This document shows, in pieces, positions 37,876 to 46,120 of a stretch of 64,000 nucleotides of DNA (position 1 is its first letter; the number at the start of each line of letters is the position of its first letter). Made by a program: the position numbers and the translations under genes. The notes below the pieces were generated by a model. That model did not search any database and was not told where the DNA came from. It saw only the letters and a list, made by a program, of their open reading frames with translations. Origin of the DNA: Rhodoglobus vestalii (GTDB lineage Bacteria > Actinomycetota > Actinomycetes > Actinomycetales > Microbacteriaceae). The DNA lies in contig NZ_VFRA01000001.1 of assembly GCF_006788895.1 (NCBI RefSeq), positions 992,001 to 1,056,000 on the forward strand, in the 5' to 3' direction.

Positions 37876-38238
37876 CTACCCGCGCTCGTGGACGCCTGCC
37901 CAGCCAGCGCTGATCATGCTGAGCGCGTCCTCGAGAGGGATGGCTGCGCTGCGTGCAATACCGATGAACCGTGCTGCTGCAGCACGAAGGTCATCACTCG
38001 CGACATCCGTTTCTTCGACACGTGCACCACGCCGATCACTGCTGATGAGACCCGCTATCTCTAGCTCGGTGAAGGCTCGCGCCACCGTTCCCGGTGCAAC
38101 TCGAAGGTCAGCCGCAAGCTGACGAATAGAGGGAAGTCTCGCTCCGGCATCCAATCCTCCACTGCGGATAGCTTGCGCAATCTGCCCCCTGATTTGCTCA
38201 AAAACCGGGGTCGCTAGCGACTGGTCGATGGTGATCAT
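37876..38238 (-). CDS. GntR-family regulator, YtrA-like short form
   Basis: 120 aa: a winged helix (VFEQIRGQIAQAIRSGGLDAGARLPSIRQLAADLRVAPGTVARAFTELE) plus a short helical tail, typical of YtrA-type GntR proteins that lack a ligand domain. Its start overlaps the stop of the membrane gene by four bases. A 9-bp-arm palindrome upstream of that operon is the probable operator. Confidence 0.9.
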   Translation of the reverse strand: MITIDQSLATPVFEQIRGQIAQAIRSGGLDAGARLPSIRQLAADLRVAPGTVARAFTELEIAGLISSDRRGARVEETDVASDDLRAAAARFIGIARSAAIPLEDALSMISAGWAGVHERG

Positions 38239-39062
38239 GTGGTCGACCGCGCAGAAGGGGCAAGGGTTCTTCGTGTGTTGTGACGGAGCAAGGAGCTTGC
38301 GAGCACTGCGCTGAGGGTCAACTCAACGATCGCGCTCATCACCAACACGGCGGTAAGCACCTGTGTCATCACGCCCATGATCGTGGGCAGCGATGACGAT
38401 GAAGCTGCGCCCAGCGTGATCGACGCAAACATCGAAAGCGTGCTGCCGAGCATCCAGATCGAGAATCCGAGATACGCAAATAGCAACGCGCTGGTGATGG
38501 AGGTGACAATCCGCGCGGCGACACTTCGAACCGCAATGTCGAGCGCAAACTGATCCGTCTCTGGAGGTGCCGCCCGATACGCGAAAGCTCGAAGTGCCAA
38601 GAAGCTGCAGGACGTGAGCATGAGTACCGTGACAGCGATCACAGCGGCAAACTGCGCGTTGACAGCGACTTCCTCCGGACGAGCTTGATACAGGAGTGGC
38701 ACAAGCACCCACACGATGTGAAGAAGAATCGTCAGCGCCGCAAGCACAGTAACTGCGGCAAGAAACGCAGCAGCCGCGGCGAAGCCTGGGCCGACGATCA
38801 CGGGCAGCGGGTTCAGGCTCGGCATGGCCGCAGCGAGCCAGACGAATGCCGCCAACACGAACCCCGCGCTGAGAGCGACCACCGCACTCCTGGCTCGACG
38901 ATCACTACGAGAAAATGGGGACAGCGCCTCGTCGATGGCTCCAGCCGACTCTGTGGGGAGCGCTCTAGTGGGGTTCGACGCTTGCGATACTCGCGCGAGC
39001 GCAATGGCCATCGCCACCCCCAGCACGACCACAATCACGATGATCCCGTTATCTAACGTCAT
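38235..39062 (-). CDS. Membrane protein in the GntR operon
   Basis: 275 aa from ATG 39062 (preceded by GGGGGAGAA); the upstream extension of the frame is not coding. It opens with a membrane anchor IIVIVVVLGVAMAIALA, a short polar linker rich in Arg and Ser, then about five more helices. No known family recognised. YtrA-type regulators usually control membrane transporters in the same operon, so a transport or envelope role is plausible. Confidence 0.75.
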   Translation of the reverse strand: MTLDNGIIVIVVVLGVAMAIALARVSQASNPTRALPTESAGAIDEALSPFSRSDRRARSAVVALSAGFVLAAFVWLAAAMPSLNPLPVIVGPGFAAAAAFLAAVTVLAALTILLHIVWVLVPLLYQARPEEVAVNAQFAAVIAVTVLMLTSCSFLALRAFAYRAAPPETDQFALDIAVRSVAARIVTSITSALLFAYLGFSIWMLGSTLSMFASITLGAASSSSLPTIMGVMTQVLTAVLVMSAIVELTLSAVLASSLLRHNTRRTLAPSARSTT

Positions 39063-39083
39063 TTCTCCCCCTGTATTAGTGTC

Positions 39084-39109
39084 TTGGTACAGTGTGGTTG
39101 CTGTACCAA
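39084..39109 (-). promoter_or_regulatory. Palindromic operator upstream of the membrane-protein/GntR operon
   Basis: TTGGTACAG and CTGTACCAA form perfect 9-bp arms around an 8-nt spacer, starting 22 bp upstream of the first ATG. This is the expected kind of site for a dimeric GntR protein encoded in the same operon. Confidence 0.7.
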
Positions 39110-39348
39110 ATAACGGATACACCCCCTTTCTGGCAGGCACCGGACGAGCGTGTGCTTCCCAGCACGAACAAACCCATCCACGGCATTGAGCGCGGACGCG
39201 ACAATTTCGTGAGCTGAACGTACGCCCGGGATTGCCCCGGCGGCTTTGCGAGGTGCCGTCTGAGTGGTGGCTGAACTTACTCAGGATTCTATAGGGTTCG
39301 CTTTTTATCTTGTGAGGACAACTATTTCGATCACACAGGAGGAACTTC

Positions 39349-39822
39349 GTGGGAAGCGTAACCAAAGACATTCAGGTTGATGTTCCAATTAGCGTCGCCT
39401 ACAACCAGTGGACGCAGTTTGAAGACTTCCCGGCATTCATGTCGGGAGTGAAGTCCATCACCCAGCTAGACGATCGCAAACTTCACTGGGAAGTATCGGT
39501 CGGCGGGGTTGAGCGCGAGTTTGATGCCGAGATCGTTGAACAGCACCCAGACGAGCGAATTGCGTGGAATAGCACGGGAGGCAAGGTTCACGCCGGTGTC
39601 GTGACCTTCTACCGCATCAGTGACGACTCCACAAAAATCACCCTTCAGGTGGACTGGGAACCCGAAGGGTTCGTCGAAAAAGCGGGCGAAATTTTGCAGA
39701 TCGATGACCTGCAAATCAGCAAAGACCTTGCAGAGTTCAAGCGCCTCATTGAGTCGAACGGATTCGAATCGGGCAAGTGGCGTGGAGAGGTTCCCCGCGC
39801 CGAAGATGAGCTAGGCCGCTAG
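39349..39822 (+). CDS. SRPBCC-family (polyketide cyclase/dehydrase-like) protein
   Basis: 157 aa from GTG 39349 behind AGGAGG. The START-like fold is recognisable: DVPISVAYNQWTQFEDFPAFM, VEREFDAEIVEQHPDERIAW, and a C-terminal helix DLAEFKRLIES. Such proteins bind lipophilic ligands in a cavity. The variant with this opening is common in actinobacteria as a stress-associated protein; function is not defined. Confidence 0.85.
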   Translation: MGSVTKDIQVDVPISVAYNQWTQFEDFPAFMSGVKSITQLDDRKLHWEVSVGGVEREFDAEIVEQHPDERIAWNSTGGKVHAGVVTFYRISDDSTKITLQVDWEPEGFVEKAGEILQIDDLQISKDLAEFKRLIESNGFESGKWRGEVPRAEDELGR

Positions 39823-39848
39823 AGCAGAAGCCTAGGCGAGGCCGCGCT

Positions 39849-40352
39849 GTGCGAACTCAACCCATCTTCACGATCGGTCATTCCACGCATCCAATCGAAG
39901 AATTCATTCGGATGCTGCGAGCAAACGGCGTCGATCGAGTGGTTGATGTTCGCACAGTGCCTGGCTCGCGGCACAACCCACAGTTCGGGGAACAGGCACT
40001 CTCGCTCAGCCTCATCGAGGCGAGCATCCGCTGCGAACGGATTGCCGCGCTGGGCGGGTTGCGGCACACTCTTGCGGTGCAGGAGTCGATCAATGGCGCG
40101 TGGCGGAACAGGAGCTTTCGCAGCTACGCCGACTATACGCAGACCAAGGAATTTGTTGACGGTCTTGGTCAGCTTCTGGCGGTAGCCGAGGAGGGCCCTG
40201 TGGCAATTATGTGTGCTGAAGCCGTTCCGTGGCGCTGTCACCGATCGCTTATCGGAGATGCGCTGCTCGTACGCGACATCAACGAAACCCCACACCCTCA
40301 CACGGTTCGCAAAAGTCGACGGCGTGCGGGTGTGGTATCCGCCCGAAGTTGA
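39849..40352 (+). CDS. DUF488-family protein
   Basis: 167 aa from GTG 39849. Family marks are FTIGHSTHPIEEFIRML, VVDVRTVPGSRHNPQF, LGGLR, and the cysteine motif MCAEAVPWRCHRSLIGDAL. Function of DUF488 is not established. It begins 26 bp after the SRPBCC gene, so both may share a transcript. Confidence 0.88.
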   Translation: MRTQPIFTIGHSTHPIEEFIRMLRANGVDRVVDVRTVPGSRHNPQFGEQALSLSLIEASIRCERIAALGGLRHTLAVQESINGAWRNRSFRSYADYTQTKEFVDGLGQLLAVAEEGPVAIMCAEAVPWRCHRSLIGDALLVRDINETPHPHTVRKSRRRAGVVSARS

Positions 40353-40444
40353 GGCCGCCCAACCGTCAGAAGGCTGACCAGCCCCGAGTTCTAAGCGGAA
40401 GTGCAAGTGACCAAGTTGGTTACGCGGGCAGTCGGCTAGCTTCG

Positions 40445-41494
40445 CTAAGCGAGCTCGCGAATGGCAGCCACAAACTCATCAATGTCGACCGCCTGGTGCA
40501 CGAACGACACAACGATGCGCACGATGCCAGGGCCCCACCGGTCGGTGTAGAAACCGAAGCCGCGATCGTGGAGTGCATCTGAGAGCTCATCAGGAAAAAT
40601 GGCGAAGAGGATATTGCTGCCGGGCTCGTTGGTCACGGTCACGCCGGCGACATCCACAATTCCCGCTCGCAAGCGCGCCGCCATCGCGTTCGCCTGGCGT
40701 GCATTCTCGAGCCACAGGTCGTCAGTAAGGTACGCGTCAAGTTGAGCGGTCTGAAACCGCATCTTGGAGGTCAGCTGGCCGCCGCGCTTGTGCCGGAACG
40801 ACAACTCCGTCGCCAGGGTCGGATCGAAGCTGACAATGGCGTCCGCGGTGAGGGCACCATTCTTGGTGGCCCCGAAGGAGAGTATGTCGACGCCCAGTTT
40901 CCACGTCATTTCGGCCGGGCTTACATCGAGTGCGACCAGCGCATTCGTGAAGCGGGCACCGTCCATGTGGATGCGGAGCCCTGCGTCGCGGGCGATCGTT
41001 GTCAGTTCGCGCAACTCGTTGATCGTGTAAACACTGCCCGTCTCGGTGACCTGCGTGATGCTGAGCACTGACGGTTGCACACTGTGCACATCACCGCGGC
41101 CTGCGTTTACGGCCGCACGCAGCTCATCCGGGTCAATCTTGGAGTGCGCGCCGCCGAGCAACACAATCTTTGACCCATCGGTGAAGAATTCGGGTGCCCC
41201 CGCCTCATCGTTGTTGATGTGACTATCCGCGTGCGCCAGAATGCTTCCCCATGGGCGTGTCAGTGCCGCCAGCCCGATGCCGTTCGCCGCTGACCCTGTG
41301 CCGGCCGCAAACACGTCGAGATCGCACTCGAACGCTGCCGCCATCTTGGCGCGCATCTGAGCCGTAAGCGCATCGTTGCCGTAGGGGGCGGCCGGGCCCG
41401 CGGATGCCGCCACAACGGCATCCAAAATTTGGGGTGAGGCACCGGCAGCGTTGTCGCTCAAATATCCGCGCAGAATGGAATCGATCGAGGTCAT
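40445..41494 (-). CDS. Threonine aldolase-family PLP enzyme
   Basis: 349 aa from ATG 41494. Visible are SDNAAGASPQILDAV, YGNDALTAQM, the substrate/PLP segment ETGSVYTINELRELT, DGARFTNALVALD, and the PLP lysine in SFGATKNGALTADAIV. This fold cleaves beta-hydroxy amino acids such as threonine to glycine and acetaldehyde. Close to tdh and kbl, which also break threonine to glycine, so threonine or serine turnover is a likely local theme. Confidence 0.87.
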   Translation of the reverse strand: MTSIDSILRGYLSDNAAGASPQILDAVVAASAGPAAPYGNDALTAQMRAKMAAAFECDLDVFAAGTGSAANGIGLAALTRPWGSILAHADSHINNDEAGAPEFFTDGSKIVLLGGAHSKIDPDELRAAVNAGRGDVHSVQPSVLSITQVTETGSVYTINELRELTTIARDAGLRIHMDGARFTNALVALDVSPAEMTWKLGVDILSFGATKNGALTADAIVSFDPTLATELSFRHKRGGQLTSKMRFQTAQLDAYLTDDLWLENARQANAMAARLRAGIVDVAGVTVTNEPGSNILFAIFPDELSDALHDRGFGFYTDRWGPGIVRIVVSFVHQAVDIDEFVAAIRELA

Positions 41495-41767
41495 GGCAGC
41501 TTTCTGTAACGGAGAGTACGGGATGCCGATCGATGCACCGTCGGGCCGTGAACCAGCGGGTGCTACCGACAGTGCCGCCACCGCAGTGACGAGACCATCA
41601 AGTGTTCGGCAACGATCAGCACTGCTCCGAGCCACTCACTCCGATGATAACTTGTCGCGGCTGTGCAGAACAGGGGCGCCGGGGAGGGCTGCACCACGGT
41701 CGCGGTGACGGTGAATGCACGTTGTCCTGCACGGACGCCCGACACTGAAGATATCCTCGCTGCACTA

Positions 41768-41887
41768 ATGAGGTCTCGACAGACAGCCCGTCGCAGGGTT
41801 GAATTGAAGTTGGAGCATCGCCGCGCGGCAGTGGGATTCACCGCCGCAGTGTCCGAGGTCCTCAATAGTGTGCACTCGAAGGAGTAA
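41768..41887 (+). CDS. Possible small basic protein, 39 aa
   Basis: From ATG 41768 the frame encodes MRSRQTARRRVELKLEHRRA and continues to a stop six bases before the ribosome binding site of the next gene. It is basic and helical in character. No ribosome binding site is obvious and no family is recognised; only its position argues for it. Confidence 0.25.
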   Translation: MRSRQTARRRVELKLEHRRAAVGFTAAVSEVLNSVHSKE

Positions 41888-41893
41888 AAAACT

Positions 41894-42139
41894 ATGACGG
41901 TAGCCACGCCCCCACCGACCGAAGGTTCGCCAGATCACGAACGCCCGACAGTGGCATGGACAAGTATTCAAGCCGGTCTCTGGGTCGGAAATGTGGGCGG
42001 CGAGTTCGCTGGAATGATCGAGAGGTCCTCCAGCGGTGAGTATTTCATCACAGATCACCGCGCCCACCCCCTCGGCACCTGTCCGTCTCTTTCTGAAGCG
42101 AAAGCCCGGCACCACCGGCACGTGGCGCTCACGCCGTAA
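41894..42139 (+). CDS. Small actinobacterial hypothetical protein, 81 aa
   Basis: ATG 41894 follows AAGGAGTAAAAAACT. After a disordered start of about 20 residues the fold segment WTSIQAGLWVGNVGGEFAGMIE, FITDHRAHPLGTCPSLSEAKARHHRH looks like a small alpha/beta domain. I recognise the general pattern of short conserved actinobacterial proteins but no function. Divergent from the threonine aldolase gene. Confidence 0.7.
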   Translation: MTVATPPPTEGSPDHERPTVAWTSIQAGLWVGNVGGEFAGMIERSSSGEYFITDHRAHPLGTCPSLSEAKARHHRHVALTP

Positions 42140-42483
42140 AACCGTCGTAGCCCGCGCCAGCGAGCGTTACTGAGCACCGAAGTGTTGAGCGCAATGTCCC
42201 AAGCGAGCCTGCTGAAAGCCAGTGTTGGGGTGCTGCAGGAATCCACTCCCCCAAGGAATTGACCCGGACCCCAACATCACCGCGGAGCATGTGCAGCACG
42301 ACTAGGGGAATTCGAGTGGTAACAGTGCCCACACGACATCCGTTCGATCTATGCTTTCTGTGACGCTTGCAGCACAGAGGAAGGGCGGAACCCCTCCCGA
42401 CTTGCTGAAACACATCAGCGAAAATCGCACGTTACGCATGCCACAAGCGTGCAGAGGTGCGGCTTTGCGCGTGAGAGGAATCA
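42140..42483. other. 344-bp leader region before tdh
   Basis: No gene is supported. It contains a TATGCT-like -10 candidate near 42351 and a small hairpin GCTGA-N6-TCAGC near 42405. I looked for a glycine riboswitch, expected before glycine-related genes, and did not find its conserved core. Confidence 0.45.
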
Positions 42484-43512
42484 ATGATGAAAGCCCTCTA
42501 TAAAGACGGGGCCGCACCCGGCCTCATCTTGACCGAACGACCAGAACCGACTCCCGGGCGTGGTGAGGTCAAGATTCGTGTCGCTCGCACAGGGATCTGT
42601 GGCACCGATCTCCACATCGAATCATGGGATGCGTGGGCCGCCGGAGCCATAACCACCCCCCTGATTCCGGGCCACGAATTCTCCGGGCACGTCGTCGAAC
42701 TCGGCGAAGGGGTCACCTCGGTTCAGGTCGGCGCCCTCGTCTCGGGCGAAGGGCACGTGGTTTGTGGTCACTGCCGCAATTGTCGTGCCGGGCGGCGCCA
42801 CCTGTGCAAGTTCACCTCCAGCATTGGCGTGAATCGCGATGGGGCATTCGCCGAGTATGTGGTGATTCCCGAAAAGAATGTGTGGCAGCATCCACCCGGC
42901 ATCGACCCTGAGCTTGCCGCTATCTTCGACCCCCTCGGCAACGCCGTGCACACCGCGTTGTCGTTCCCCATGGTTGGGGAAGACGTGCTCATTACCGGCG
43001 TCGGCCCCATCGGGCTCATGGCAGCGAAAGTCGCCCGCCACATTGGCGCCCGCCACATCGTGATGACCGATGTGAACGAAGAACGCCTGCAACTCGCCCG
43101 TGACATGGGCGTCAGCCTTGCGATCAACGTCTCAAAGGTGCGTATTGCCGAAGCGCAAGAACAGCTCGGTATGAAGGAAGGCTTCGACATCGGTCTCGAA
43201 ATGAGCGGACACGCAACCGCGTTGCCCGAGATGATCGACAACATGAATCAGGGCGGTCGCATCGCCATGCTCGGCCTCCCCGCCGAACCGATCAGCATCA
43301 ATTGGGCCACCGTTGTGACCCACATGATCACCATCAAAGGCATCTACGGGCGCGAGATGTTCGAGACCTGGTATGCCATGAATGCCATGGTGCACACCGG
43401 TTTGGATGTCTCTGCCGTCGTCACTGATCGTTTCCCCGCTGAGCGGTGGCAAGAAGCGTTCGCGACTGCCCGCCGCGGCAATAGCGGCAAAGTCATCATC
43501 GACTGGTCCTAG
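42484..43512 (+). CDS. tdh: L-threonine 3-dehydrogenase
   Basis: 342 aa zinc alcohol dehydrogenase fold. Catalytic zinc residues lie in [10 protein letters not shown] and GHEF, structural zinc cysteines in [15 protein letters not shown], and NAD binding in [11 protein letters not shown]. It oxidises threonine to 2-amino-3-ketobutyrate, which the next gene's product cleaves. Start could be either of two adjacent ATGs (42484 or 42487), both behind GAGAGG. Confidence 0.96.
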   Translation: MMKALYKDGAAPGLILTERPEPTPGRGEVKIRVARTGICGTDLHIESWDAWAAGAITTPLIPGHEFSGHVVELGEGVTSVQVGALVSGEGHVVCGHCRNCRAGRRHLCKFTSSIGVNRDGAFAEYVVIPEKNVWQHPPGIDPELAAIFDPLGNAVHTALSFPMVGEDVLITGVGPIGLMAAKVARHIGARHIVMTDVNEERLQLARDMGVSLAINVSKVRIAEAQEQLGMKEGFDIGLEMSGHATALPEMIDNMNQGGRIAMLGLPAEPISINWATVVTHMITIKGIYGREMFETWYAMNAMVHTGLDVSAVVTDRFPAERWQEAFATARRGNSGKVIIDWS

Positions 43513-43572
43513 AGTGGCCTCTCGCGGCCACCCCAGCTTTAGCTAGAAAAGACAAGATTTTAGGAGAACAGA

Positions 43573-44754
43573 ATGTACGGAAAAGTTCGCGAACAACTCG
43601 TCGAAACGCTCGTCGAAATCACCTCAGCGGGGCTCTATAAGACAGAGCGCCAGCTCGACACTGCCCAAGCTGCGCACATTGAGTCGGGCGGCAAGCCCGT
43701 CCTCAACTTTTGTGCCAACAACTACTTGGGCCTTGCCGATCATCCGCGTATTGTCGCCGCAGCCAAAGAAGCGCTCGACGATTGGGGTTTCGGCATGGCG
43801 AGTGTGCGCTTTATTTGCGGAACGCAAAGTCAGCATGTTGAGTTAGAGAACCGGCTTTCGGCGCTGCTGAGTATGGAGGCGACCATCCTGTTCCCCTCCT
43901 GTTTCGACGCCAACGGCGGCCTCTTTGAGGTGCTGTTGGGTGCCGAGGACGCGGTGATCTCGGACGAGCTTAATCACGCGTCGATCATCGACGGTATTCG
44001 CCTCTCGAAGGCAGCGCGTTACCGCTACAAGAACCGCGACATGGCCGACCTTGAGGCCCAGCTGATTGCCGCGAAGGATGCCCGACGCCGCCTCATCGTC
44101 ACCGACGGTGTCTTCTCGATGGATGGCTATCTTGCACCGCTCGAAACGATCTGCGACCTCGCCGAACAGTACGATGCCATGGTCATGGTTGATGACTCGC
44201 ACGCTGTCGGTTTCGTCGGTGCGACCGGCGCGGGAACCCCCGAGCACTTCGGCGTCTCCGACCGAGTGGACATCATTTCGGGAACCCTCGGCAAAGCACT
44301 CGGTGGAGCCTCCGGTGGGTACATCAGCGCTCACGCCGAAATCGTGGAGTTGCTGCGCCAACGCGCCCGCCCCTACCTGTTCTCCAACGCCGTCGCCCCG
44401 TCAGTGGTGGCAGGCTCGATCGAAGCGCTCAACCTTGTGGCCGAAGGGGCCGAGAGCCGGGCGAAGCTGAAGGCTAATGCGGAGCAGTTCCGCAGCGGCA
44501 TGGCTGAGGCCGGGTTCACGCTACTGCCGGGCGAGCATCCGATCATTCCGGTCATGTTCGCCGACGAGCACGAGGCTGCTGCGATGGCGGATGCTCTGCT
44601 CCAGCATGGCGTTTATGTGATCGCGTTCTCGTTCCCTGTCGTGCCGCTCGGCAAAGCCCGTATTCGCGTGCAGCTGTCGGCCGCGCACTCCCGCGACGAC
44701 ATCCAGCGTTGCGTAAAGGCGTTCGATGCGGCACGGGAGTCGATCGCGGCGTAG
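43573..44754 (+). CDS. kbl: Glycine C-acetyltransferase
   Basis: 393 aa of the alpha-oxoamine synthase family. Visible are [60 protein letters not shown] and the PLP lysine in [15 protein letters not shown]. It cleaves 2-amino-3-ketobutyrate with CoA to glycine and acetyl-CoA. AGGAG precedes ATG 43573, 60 bp after tdh. Confidence 0.97.
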   Translation: MYGKVREQLVETLVEITSAGLYKTERQLDTAQAAHIESGGKPVLNFCANNYLGLADHPRIVAAAKEALDDWGFGMASVRFICGTQSQHVELENRLSALLSMEATILFPSCFDANGGLFEVLLGAEDAVISDELNHASIIDGIRLSKAARYRYKNRDMADLEAQLIAAKDARRRLIVTDGVFSMDGYLAPLETICDLAEQYDAMVMVDDSHAVGFVGATGAGTPEHFGVSDRVDIISGTLGKALGGASGGYISAHAEIVELLRQRARPYLFSNAVAPSVVAGSIEALNLVAEGAESRAKLKANAEQFRSGMAEAGFTLLPGEHPIIPVMFADEHEAAAMADALLQHGVYVIAFSFPVVPLGKARIRVQLSAAHSRDDIQRCVKAFDAARESIAA

Positions 44755-44823
44755 GGAACCCTCGCCATAACTGTTTTCATGATGAGGGGAAATATCCCGC
44801 TGCACGCCCGCGTTGCCTCTGAC

Positions 44824-45861
44824 ATGAAAGCAATTGTTTACAGCGAGACCGGTGACCCATCCGTACTTCAGCTCGTTGATCGCCCGGTGCTCGAACCCGG
44901 GCCCGATGAGGTGCGGGTGCGGATCGTGGTGAGCGGTGTGAACCCCACCGACTGGAAGTCGCGCCGGGGTGCCGCACCCGGCCAGGCGTTGCCATTCGAT
45001 GATGTTGTGCCCGGCCAAGACGGCGCCGGTATCGTCGAGGCGATCGGCACTGGCGTGCAGCACGTGAGCGTCGGCGACCGGGTGTGGCTGGCGCTCGCCG
45101 CCTACCAACGGGCAAGCGGCGGCACAAGCCAAGAACATGCGGTGCTTCCCGCAGAGCGAGTTTTCGCCCTGCCCGCTCACGCCAGCTTCGACCAAGGCGC
45201 AAGCCTGGGAGTGCCAGCCATCACGGCATACCGTGCGTTGACGGTGGCCGAAGACGGACCAGACCGACTGCATCCGACCGCCTTAGCCGACACAGTCGTG
45301 CTCGTGGCTGGCGGAGCAGGCGCGGTCGGGCACGCAGCAATCCAACTCGCCCGCTGGGCCGGAGCAACCGTCATCACCACCGTCAGCGGACCGGTGAAGG
45401 CTGCGCTCGCGACCGCCGCTGGCGCACAGCACGTGCTCACCTACACCGACCCCGGCATCGACATCGTCAGCCAGATTCGACAGATCGCGCCGGACGGCGT
45501 TGACATCATCGTCGAAGTTGCCCCCGCCCAGAATGCTGAACTTGACCTCGCTGTCATCCGCAATCGTGGATCGATCGCCGTCTACGCCAACAATGGCGGA
45601 GACCTCATGACACTCGATGTGCGCCGCAACTTCAGCCTCAACGTTCGATACCAGTTCGTGCTGCTGTACACGGTGGGCATCGATGCTATTCAGTCGGCGG
45701 CTCAGGCCATCAACGTCGCACTCGGTGATGGTGCGCTGGCCGTCGGGGAAGACAGCGGTCTGCCCCTGCACCGCTTCGATCTTGCACACACACCGGATGC
45801 TCACGCCCTGGTCGAGAGCGGAGCCGTCGGCAAAGTGCTGATTGACGTTGCGGCCGAGTAA
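44824..45861 (+). CDS. NADPH:quinone reductase-like oxidoreductase
   Basis: 345 aa from ATG 44824 (MKAIVYSETGDPSVLQLVDR); an earlier in-frame ATG at 44779 is less likely. The medium-chain reductase fold is clear, with NPTDWKSRRG and the cofactor site VAGGAGAVGHAAIQLARWAG. It lacks zinc ligands, as quinone reductases do. Substrate unknown; it follows kbl by about 70 bp and may be part of the same unit. Confidence 0.88.
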   Translation: MKAIVYSETGDPSVLQLVDRPVLEPGPDEVRVRIVVSGVNPTDWKSRRGAAPGQALPFDDVVPGQDGAGIVEAIGTGVQHVSVGDRVWLALAAYQRASGGTSQEHAVLPAERVFALPAHASFDQGASLGVPAITAYRALTVAEDGPDRLHPTALADTVVLVAGGAGAVGHAAIQLARWAGATVITTVSGPVKAALATAAGAQHVLTYTDPGIDIVSQIRQIAPDGVDIIVEVAPAQNAELDLAVIRNRGSIAVYANNGGDLMTLDVRRNFSLNVRYQFVLLYTVGIDAIQSAAQAINVALGDGALAVGEDSGLPLHRFDLAHTPDAHALVESGAVGKVLIDVAAE

Positions 45862-45977
45862 TTTCCGCCGGGCTGTAACAAAGTTCGGGGGTGCGGCATC
45901 CGTCACCAGCACCACCAGCGAATGGGGCACGTTAAGCCTCGTTGGTGCTGCCTTTCATCAGTGAAGCCGTCGCAGAC

Positions 45978-45991
45978 TGCAAGCGCTTTCA
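45978..45991 (+). promoter_or_regulatory. LacI-family operator, first site
   Basis: TGCAAGCGCTTTCA fits the LacI/CcpA-type consensus with the palindromic core AAGCGCTT. It lies 130 bp upstream of the glucosidase gene and about 10 bp upstream of a TATATGCT-like -10 element. Confidence 0.75.
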
Positions 45992-46075
45992 TATATGCTC
46001 CATGGGGCAAGGGCGCAGCATGCCCCCTTTGCCGAAATGAACAACCTTTTCGGGGAGGAATCGCAACGACGCATG

Positions 46076-46089
46076 TGCAAGCGCTTAGC
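46076..46089 (+). promoter_or_regulatory. LacI-family operator, second site
   Basis: TGCAAGCGCTTAGC repeats the same ten-base core GCAAGCGCTT 98 bp after the first site, 32 bp before the glucosidase ATG. Paired sites could allow looping by the LacI-type regulator encoded just downstream. Confidence 0.75.
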
Positions 46090-46120
46090 TATTCTGGAAG
46101 AAAGCGATACTGTGGCGAGT

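Noticed and set aside
37744..38064. Plus-strand 106-codon frame overlapping GntR
   Set aside because: It runs antisense to the GntR helix-turn-helix and has no ribosome binding site or family pattern.
42140..42483. Glycine riboswitch before tdh-kbl
   Set aside because: I looked for the conserved tandem aptamer core and did not find it; only a weak hairpin is present.
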